37,463 bases of DNA from an uncultured Bacteroidales bacterium (GTDB taxonomy: Bacteria; Bacteroidota; Bacteroidia; Bacteroidales; Muribaculaceae), in the NCBI GenBank assembly GCA_900549375.1, contig URNY01000005.1, positions 1 to 37,463 on the forward strand. The letters are read 5' to 3'. The position numbers and the translations under genes are program-made. Shown piece after piece: positions 31,933 to 37,463 of this stretch. Below the pieces are notes generated by a model that saw nothing but the letters and a program-made list of their open reading frames with translations, made no database searches and was not told the DNA's origin. Position 1 is the stretch's first letter. Each line of letters begins with the position of its first letter.

Positions 31933-32945
31933 CACATTTCTGCGTTATTGATGCGGACAATCCAATCGTTGATCTTTATGTATGTTCTTACCCAACTGCC
32001 TGTGCGGTCGAGAAAGAACACCATGTTCCAGCGGCTTTCGCGGTCGAGAAACTCCTGATTTCCCATCGAAGAGAATTCCTGGCTCTTAAGGAGCAGGAGA
32101 TAGTTGGTCAGGGGTATATCGACGATGATGCGTCCGTTCTCCCGGTCGCGTATAAGAAGTGAAGCGCTGTGCCCGGCCATCAGGCGGGAGGTGCTGAACT
32201 CGGCATATCCGAGCTTCGCTTCAGTGCCGTCGTCGAGTGTGCCTGCCGATGCCTGACCGACGGCCCATGGAGCATACTCCCAGCTGTTGCCTGCCACGGG
32301 GAGATTGTCGCTTCCCAACATAGTATTGTCGTCGGTGAGCGAAAAGATGAAGTCATTGCCGTCGACAGGCTCTCCACTTAGATTCTGGAGAAGGAGCCGG
32401 ATATTATTGGTGTCCTTCATCATCTCTACGGTTCCTTCGGTATAGTCGGTGCTTTCCGCGGGGACTGTCATGGCGAGGCATCCAAAGAAGAGGGAGTGCA
32501 GCCGTGTGCCTTCTGGCGATGTCTTGCATCCGGGCTTAAGTTCGACCCGGGGGTCGGCAAGCGGCGTTGCGGACGGCTCTGCGTTGAAGGAGAAAGAACT
32601 GTTGTCGCAGGCCATGCCGCCCCACGCCTCGAAGATGTATTCTCCCGGGCCGAGTGGGAGAGTCATGCGCCAATTCTCGTCGGAAAGGAGGTCGCGCGAA
32701 GTCTCTGTGACGGAGGTGATATATTTGCCGTCTTTGTCATAGACAAGAAGAGTGAGACAATCCACCTGCGAAGGGAAGGCGTTGGCGAACTCCATGTTGT
32801 AGTCATAGACGAAACGGAGGCGCACCCCTTGTGGACAGGGGTCGAGATCGTCGTAGATCGAATGGCACGAAGAGAACAGCGCGGCAAGCGCCGACATCGC
32901 CATGACTGCGAGAATATGGAATATGTTCCGTCTGAATGGATTCAT
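31932..32945 (-). CDS. FimB/Mfa2 family fimbrial anchor subunit
   Basis: A 337-residue lipoprotein that, by family, anchors type V fimbriae to the outer membrane and limits their length. The start was set at 32945 (MNPFRRNIFHILAVMAMSAL, lipobox LFSSC, Cys27) although the frame opens 37 codons higher with repeat-derived sequence. Family signatures are YDDLDPCPQGVRLRFVYDYN (about 31-50), VDCLTLLVYDKDGKYI and LPLGPGEYIFEAWGGMACDN. No Arg cleavage motif of the TR-A/S kind follows the lipobox, consistent with a subunit that stays lipid-anchored. It is separated from the major subunit gene by 67 bases with a hairpin. Confidence 0.9.
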   Translation of the reverse strand: MNPFRRNIFHILAVMAMSALAALFSSCHSIYDDLDPCPQGVRLRFVYDYNMEFANAFPSQVDCLTLLVYDKDGKYITSVTETSRDLLSDENWRMTLPLGPGEYIFEAWGGMACDNSSFSFNAEPSATPLADPRVELKPGCKTSPEGTRLHSLFFGCLAMTVPAESTDYTEGTVEMMKDTNNIRLLLQNLSGEPVDGNDFIFSLTDDNTMLGSDNLPVAGNSWEYAPWAVGQASAGTLDDGTEAKLGYAEFSTSRLMAGHSASLLIRDRENGRIIVDIPLTNYLLLLKSQEFSSMGNQEFLDRESRWNMVFFLDRTGSWVRTYIKINDWIVRINNAEM

Positions 32946-32961
32946 TTTCAGAATTTGAAAG

Positions 32962-33000
32962 CCCTGACCTCCCCCCGCCACTGCGGGGAGCGGGGTCAGG
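32962..33000 (-). other. GC-rich hairpin between major subunit and anchor genes
   Basis: CCTGACC and GGTCAGG form the outer stem, with CCCCGC/GCGGGG inside and an internal loop, in the gap between the Mfa1-type stop and the Mfa2-type start. It could attenuate transcription or protect the upstream mRNA. It also looks like a palindromic repeat unit. Confidence 0.6.
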
Positions 33001-33012
33001 CGCGGATTGTTT

Positions 33013-35175
33013 TTATTCGAATTCGATATTGTTGACGCGTACTGTCCATGGAACAACCTCGGAGTCTACGGTCAGATAGATGTCGGACGATTCATCTTTG
33101 GTGTCGGGCTTGGGCTTGTCGGGGTCGTTCTGCGAGATGCGCGGGTGTCCGAGGCGGGCGATGTTTGTGACAGCCAGCTTATAGACATTGTTGCGCACCA
33201 CGGCGAACTCCATCGGGCCCATGATACCGTTGCGTCCGTTGTCGTTGTGACGGTTCCAATAATAATAGTAGCAATAGTATCCCCAGCCTTCGCGGTTGTC
33301 CTGGCTGCGCTGGTAGATAGCGAACCCGGCTCCTGTCACGGCAGCCTTGAATTCCTCGTGGACCTGACCGGAAGAGGGTTTGTTGGCTTCGTTCCATTTT
33401 TGCCATTTATAGTTTGCCGATTTTGTGTCGAGATCGGCTGGAGTTCCATCGGTATAGAGCACTTTGCCGTCTTTGTCTGTCAGCTGATAGCCGGTAAGAC
33501 CGGTTCCGAACACTGCCTTATAGAGGGAGTTGGTGCGGTTCCAGTCGGGGATTATCGTTCCGTCGGGACCCTGCGTGAAAGAGAAAGAAGCGGAAATCGC
33601 GGCGTCGTAGACATTCTGCCATGTGCAATATATGCTTCCTGCATAGGAATAGAGAATCGGAGCCGTATAGGAATCGCCAAGGTTGGGATCGGCGCTGTTG
33701 ATGGCGTTGATGAGTTTGTTGCGGTATTCGGCATTGCGATATTCGTCGGTACCGGCGGTAAGTGTCGAGAGGTCTGTGATAAGGTCTTCGTTGGCAATCA
33801 TCTTGCCTTTGAAAACCACGCCTGTGGATATTCCGTTAACCTGGGCGTCGATTCCGGGTGTAGTGTTTTCCGTGAGATAACGCCATATTTTGTAAGTGCC
33901 CTTGCTGTCGCCGTTCTGCCAGTTGTCGGCAGCTCCGTTGGCAAGAATGTCGGAAATCTCGGATACATACCAGATTTCGTTGGTGTTCTGGATGTTGGAA
34001 TTGTCAACTGTTCCATAGGCGTCAAAGAAAGGATAGTTGAAATAGTTCGAGAAGTCGGAGTTGATGCCGGCCTGTTTCTGCTGTGCGAAATAGTCTACGA
34101 CATAGTTGCCCGGTTTGTTGCGGTCGAGCGAGCCGTCGGACTGGAGGGTGAACCATGGCTTCTCAGGTCCGCAGAGTGCCCAGCCGTTGTCGGCGGTTGG
34201 ATTCTGCCAGGCGGTGTTCAGACCGTCGTTGGAGACACGTTTGAGGTAATAGAAGGATTTGCCCATATTCACCAGAGCCATCTTGTTGAGACGGATGTCG
34301 ATGAGCTTGTCGCCTTGGCTGCCTTCGGAGGTGCGCAGATAGACCACGGGATAAGTGTTGGGCTCTGTCGAGGCGGGGGAACCGTCGCGGAAGTCGAAAC
34401 GTGCGGCGGCACGCTCGACAAGCACAGGTCCGCGGCCGTTGGACGCGGCGGAATTGTCGATAGTGCCGAGCGCGCCCGCGCTTCCGTTGATCTCCGAGAG
34501 GTTAAAGCATTTGTCTTCGGTGGTATATTGGTCCCAGGCATTGATATCCTGCGGGATCTGACGGATGGCGATCTGACTGTTGCTCATCAGGAAATTGCCG
34601 CCGTTGGTGGTGGACCAGATTCCTCCTTCTGTCTGGTTCTCTGTCACAGTGACTGTCCAGGGAGTGTTGATCCATTCTTTATCGCCATATTGCGCGTTGC
34701 TGAGTCTCTCGACCATTCCTCCTGTCGGGTTGGCCACTACGAAGATGCATATCTGGTCGCTGAACGAAGCTGCGTCTGCATAATAGTTGTTCAGCTCGGT
34801 CTTCTGGAATTTGGCAGTGGCATGATATGTGCCGGTGTTGATGGCGTCGGTATGTTTGAAAATGTTGTCCTTGAGCACAGTGGAGGCTCCGATGAATCCA
34901 TAGTCTTTGCGGGCGAGGATGAGAAGCACTTCATTCACATTGTTTTCAGCATCGCTACCGACTTCCGTGCCGTTATTAGAGGTGTTTTCGCCATCGGTCC
35001 ATGAGCGGGTGCCACCCATGCCGGGCATCTTGAAGTTAATGCCGAGGTAAACGCCCGGAGCGTCGTCGCCGCCGTTCACTCCGTTCCCCTTGTTGTCGGG
35101 ATTGAAGTCGTCGCTGCAGCCGGCCAGAATGAGAAGGGAGGCTGCGCTGACCATAAATCTGCTTAAGTGGTTCAT
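33013..35175 (-). CDS. Mfa1 family fimbria major subunit
   Basis: A 720-residue lipoprotein precursor of the fimbrial shaft subunit. The lipobox is LLILAGC with Cys20. TR-S at 56-58 (GMGGTRSWTD) is a candidate Arg cleavage site that would free the mature pilin. The N-terminal domain contains VNEVLLILARKDYGF and SDQICIFVVANPT. The C-terminal Mfa1 signature is clear: a Tyr-rich YYCYYYYWNRHNDNG, then MGPMEFAVVRNNVYKLAVTN and DESSDIYLTVDSEVVPWTVR. It is longer than P. gingivalis Mfa1 (about 560 residues), the extra length lying in the middle. Third gene of the locus, 40 bases after the DUF3868 gene. Confidence 0.92.
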   Translation of the reverse strand: MNHLSRFMVSAASLLILAGCSDDFNPDNKGNGVNGGDDAPGVYLGINFKMPGMGGTRSWTDGENTSNNGTEVGSDAENNVNEVLLILARKDYGFIGASTVLKDNIFKHTDAINTGTYHATAKFQKTELNNYYADAASFSDQICIFVVANPTGGMVERLSNAQYGDKEWINTPWTVTVTENQTEGGIWSTTNGGNFLMSNSQIAIRQIPQDINAWDQYTTEDKCFNLSEINGSAGALGTIDNSAASNGRGPVLVERAAARFDFRDGSPASTEPNTYPVVYLRTSEGSQGDKLIDIRLNKMALVNMGKSFYYLKRVSNDGLNTAWQNPTADNGWALCGPEKPWFTLQSDGSLDRNKPGNYVVDYFAQQKQAGINSDFSNYFNYPFFDAYGTVDNSNIQNTNEIWYVSEISDILANGAADNWQNGDSKGTYKIWRYLTENTTPGIDAQVNGISTGVVFKGKMIANEDLITDLSTLTAGTDEYRNAEYRNKLINAINSADPNLGDSYTAPILYSYAGSIYCTWQNVYDAAISASFSFTQGPDGTIIPDWNRTNSLYKAVFGTGLTGYQLTDKDGKVLYTDGTPADLDTKSANYKWQKWNEANKPSSGQVHEEFKAAVTGAGFAIYQRSQDNREGWGYYCYYYYWNRHNDNGRNGIMGPMEFAVVRNNVYKLAVTNIARLGHPRISQNDPDKPKPDTKDESSDIYLTVDSEVVPWTVRVNNIEFE

Positions 35176-35215
35176 GATGATATATCTGTTTTAATTAATT
35201 TTTGAAAATTTATAT

Positions 35216-36676
35216 TCAGGGCATTTCCTGTACGGCTCCTCCTTCGATGGCTATCAGGGCGTCGATTGCCGCTCCGGCTTGCTTAACCCCGAGTCCGTAG
35301 GCTTTCTGAAGGAGGGCTTTCGCACCATTGTAATTGCCTTTGAGCCCTTCGCATACTCCCCGGGCATAAGTGGCTTCCGGAGAGTCGCCTGCTTTCAGCA
35401 GATAGGCCCCGGCCTTTTCCAGACGCCCCTGACGCATTTCGATGTTGGCGGCGTTTAGGTTGGCCTCCGGAGAGTCGGGAAACAAGCGTACGGCTGTCAT
35501 GAAGGCTTCTTCGTATTTCGGAGAATTCCTGTCCATCGTGTTGGCCGCAGCGAACATCTCATTAAGACTGAGTTTGCGCGGGTCGGAGAATAACAGTCGT
35601 TTGATTTCGCCTATATCGGTATAGTTCCTTACGTTGTATTCCACCGTATAATCCGAATGGCGGAGTCCCGGGTACACTTCCCTAAGAAGGAATTCGTATT
35701 GAACAGGGAAGCGTTTGCGTAATGCGTCGTTCTTGGGGTCGGGCATCATGTCGGAATCGATGATTGCCAGAATAGCCGCGCGGTTCTCGATCGATGAACT
35801 CTCCACGTACCGGCGCAGACCTGCCCAGTCTTCGGGTTCGTAGGATGTTGAAATGATATTGGCCGGGAAAGTATACTGGCTGAGCACATAGTCCTTGAGC
35901 GTGGCAGTCCTGCCTTTGGCAAGGCGCACGTTGTTGGCGTAGGAACCTTCGGGGGAAGCATATCCTTTTATTGTCATGGATTTGAATTCCACGTCTTTGT
36001 CGAGACGTACGGAGTCGATTGTGGCGCGGATACGGGCCAGCTCGGCGGGGTTGCGTCTGTAATCGGGATATAGCTCGGTGCGGTTCACAGGGAAGTCAAT
36101 ATATGCCGAACCCTTTATTTCGCGGTGTTTCACTATTTCCGCTTTTGGCTCGATGAATGCGAACGACGGCGGGAACATTACGGCGGTGCGTTTCGGTTCC
36201 ATGTCGAGTTTCAAGACGGGAACTCCGACGGCAGCTATCGGTTCGCCACAGCAGCCGCAGGATCTTGCGGAGAGCACGACCTGAGCTTTAGCCATCCAGG
36301 GGCGGTAGGTGGTCGAGGCCTCATATGGTTTGACGAGTCCGCGTTTGGCTTTGTAGATAGCGGGTGCCGGCCATTCGTCACGATTGAGTCTCAGCCAGTG
36401 GTAATAGCGGGCATGTCCTGCCACGGTCACAGCAGGAAGAGGGAGGGTGTCGGTGCCGTTTACGAGCATCGGCGTCACTGTGACCTCCCGATTGCGGTTC
36501 ATGCCGTTGTAGCCGCTGAGGTCGAGATTCATCTTGAGGAAAAGATTGTCGTCGGTTCGGGCGATGTCGATATCCGTTGCCTTGACGGCGTCGGTCGGCA
36601 CCTCGCTGACGGCATTTGCCGCCGGCATGAGCGCGGCGGCCATTATGGCGATGCAGTATAGCTTCTTGAAGTTCAT
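35216..36676 (-). CDS. DUF3868 / OmpA-like protein of the fimbria locus
   Basis: A 486-residue exported protein. The signal peptide is MNFKKLYCIAIMAAALMPAA-NA. Residues about 25-150 are a DUF3868-type beta domain (VTVTPMLVNGTDTLPLPAVT) with a Cys cluster SARSCGCCGEP near 136-146. An OmpA-like peptidoglycan-binding segment follows (about 185-300; YIDFPVNRTELYPDYRRNP and IKGYASPEGSYANNVRLAKG). A C-terminal helical TPR-like region spans about 370-480 (EEAFMTAVRLFPDSPEANLN). Genes of this type regularly lie with DUF3575 ahead of Mfa1-type subunits; they probably help tie the fimbrial machine to the cell wall. Two bases separate it from the upstream gene. Confidence 0.9.
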   Translation of the reverse strand: MNFKKLYCIAIMAAALMPAANAVSEVPTDAVKATDIDIARTDDNLFLKMNLDLSGYNGMNRNREVTVTPMLVNGTDTLPLPAVTVAGHARYYHWLRLNRDEWPAPAIYKAKRGLVKPYEASTTYRPWMAKAQVVLSARSCGCCGEPIAAVGVPVLKLDMEPKRTAVMFPPSFAFIEPKAEIVKHREIKGSAYIDFPVNRTELYPDYRRNPAELARIRATIDSVRLDKDVEFKSMTIKGYASPEGSYANNVRLAKGRTATLKDYVLSQYTFPANIISTSYEPEDWAGLRRYVESSSIENRAAILAIIDSDMMPDPKNDALRKRFPVQYEFLLREVYPGLRHSDYTVEYNVRNYTDIGEIKRLLFSDPRKLSLNEMFAAANTMDRNSPKYEEAFMTAVRLFPDSPEANLNAANIEMRQGRLEKAGAYLLKAGDSPEATYARGVCEGLKGNYNGAKALLQKAYGLGVKQAGAAIDALIAIEGGAVQEMP

Positions 36677-36678
36677 GA

Positions 36679-37260
36679 TCAGAAAACGTAGATTAGATTG
36701 ATGGTTGCCTTTGTCGGGCCGACGTAATTGTGTACTTTCTTTTCAGCGAGTTTTGTGCCGCATACGGCGCAAGGATAGGAGTCATATCTGGTATAGGCCC
36801 ATCCGATTCCGATTTCGGCCTCCATGCTCCAGTGCTTGGCGAGAATCCAGGTATAGCCATAGGCTATGCCTATTCCCGCATACCATCCCTGATGCCGTTG
36901 TGTCTTGAGAAGGTCGTAGCGCGTTCCGAGGAAATTGAAACCGTTTTTCCATCCCCCGAAGTTGTATTGTCCTCCGAGAAGATGCGCGCCTACGAAATGC
37001 CCTGAAAATCGGTCGCAGAACCAATATCTGGCTTCCGGCTGAACGAGCCAGTGTTTCCACCGGCGTCCGTTGTCGAGTGTCCATGCGTTGAAATTGCCGG
37101 ATATGTCAAGGCTCCATTTGGGTGCCAGCCCCACCTCCAGCCCGAGATTGGGAGTGAGTGTGGCGTCGTAAATCAGATTTGTCTTTATTCCGACCTGCGC
37201 GTTGGCCGTCAGACAGAAAACTGCTGTAAGCAGAATGGTTATACGGATTATCGATTTCAT
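36679..37260 (-). CDS. DUF3575 outer-membrane protein of the fimbria locus
   Basis: A 193-residue predicted small beta-barrel of the DUF3575 family. The signal peptide is MKSIIRITILLTAVFCLTAN-A. The family start VGIKTNLIYDATLTPNLGLE follows, then alternating aromatic strands (RRWKHWLVQPEARYWFCDRF, GWYAGIGIAYGYTWILAKHW) and a C-terminal aromatic residue (INLIYVF). A CAVC motif lies near 163-166. It is the first gene of the locus. I saw no consensus promoter in the 203 bases upstream. Confidence 0.92.
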   Translation of the reverse strand: MKSIIRITILLTAVFCLTANAQVGIKTNLIYDATLTPNLGLEVGLAPKWSLDISGNFNAWTLDNGRRWKHWLVQPEARYWFCDRFSGHFVGAHLLGGQYNFGGWKNGFNFLGTRYDLLKTQRHQGWYAGIGIAYGYTWILAKHWSMEAEIGIGWAYTRYDSYPCAVCGTKLAEKKVHNYVGPTKATINLIYVF

Positions 37261-37416
37261 ATCGAAGTGATTAGCTTTTTTTAATGTCGGTCAGTCCCGG
37301 TTATGTCCGGCATGTCGTAGGTGTCCGTTGTATTGTTAATCGGCATCCGGATGGTAACGTGGCGAGGTTTAAAATTTCGCCTTTTGTAAGCTTTTTCCTC
37401 TCTAACGGTGTAAATA
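37261..37416. other. Upstream region of the fimbria locus, no gene seen
   Basis: No ORF with signal-peptide or family features. It should hold the promoter of the fimbrial genes, but no exact TAnnTTTG box was found on the minus strand. Confidence 0.4.
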
Positions 37417-37457
37417 CTCATTCAAAAGTGGGCCGGTCGCTCATTCAAAAATGGGCC
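37417..37457. mobile_element. Two 18-bp repeats at 23-bp spacing, probable IS end
   Basis: CTCATTCAAAAGTGGGCC (37417-37434) and CTCATTCAAAAATGGGCC (37440-37457) differ at one base. Short multiple terminal repeats of this kind mark IS21-family ends, and the element body would lie beyond the window edge. No transposase is visible, so the assignment rests on the repeat pattern alone. Confidence 0.45.
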
Positions 37458-37463
37458 ACCCGT

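Noticed and set aside
32946..33056. N-terminal extension of the Mfa2-type anchor frame up to 33056
   Set aside because: The added 37 residues are encoded by the intergenic hairpin and the 3' end of the preceding gene. The ATG at 32945 begins a standard lipoprotein signal.
33007..35004. 665-codon plus-strand open frame opposite the Mfa1-type gene
   Set aside because: It is the antisense shadow of a clearly recognised fimbrial subunit gene, has no signal peptide or family motif, and is rich in Val/Gly/Cys as GC-biased antisense frames are.

Overview
The window looks like a chromosomal segment of a gut Bacteroidales bacterium, most likely Muribaculaceae or a near relative. The evidence is the gene set (GH92 alpha-mannosidase, fused SecDF, TonB-receptor/DUF4249 pair, type V fimbria locus, a type IX-like C-terminal sorting domain, tricorn-type S41 protease), the b-type succinate dehydrogenase/fumarate reductase, and promoters of the Bacteroidetes form (TTTG, about 19 bases, TAnnTTTG) in place of sigma70 boxes. 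The genus is an inference.

Layout. 1-1177: the 3' part of a GH92 alpha-mannosidase. 1178-3093: a more AT-rich, probably mobile patch with dyads, three 23-bp tandem repeats, a RhuM-family gene, and a second copy of the last 47 bp of the GH92 region fused to a short chimeric ORF. 3094-3955: an ORF6N protein, then a tRNA-Arg(TCT) with its own promoter and terminator. 4019-8014: a membrane-spanning TPR/HTH regulator lipoprotein divergent from a 715-residue secreted protein with a type IX-like sorting tail. 8327-12158: the sdhC-sdhA-sdhB operon, whose cytochrome b subunit carries an unusual hydrophilic C-terminal extension. 12341-17555: a probable four-gene operon of two secreted proteins with related N-terminal modules, a TonB-dependent receptor and a DUF4249 lipoprotein. 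17646-19631 (minus): an Ig-like-domain lipoprotein, convergent with that operon across a perfect 32-bp-arm hairpin. 19889-23654: secDF, then a small exported protein. 23712-27442 (minus): folK followed by a tricorn-like protease. 27612-37260 (minus): a six-gene type V fimbria locus in transcription order DUF3575, DUF3868/OmpA-like, Mfa1-type major subunit, Mfa2/FimB-type anchor, accessory fimbrial lipoprotein, DUF4906 giant subunit. 37417 onward: two 23-bp-spaced repeats that look like the end of an insertion sequence lying outside the window.

Most genes serve envelope biology: glycan breakdown, export (SecDF, type IX-like tail), outer-membrane uptake (TonB receptor/DUF4249) and surface fimbriae. 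The Sdh/Frd complex serves anaerobic respiration and succinate production. The least explained parts are the RhuM patch with the duplicated GH92 tail, the receptor operon with its two companion proteins, the regulator/sorted-protein pair, the SdhC extension, and a small dispersed repeat family that sits exactly 17 bases upstream of two unrelated start codons. All calls come from reading the sequence; no database search was run.
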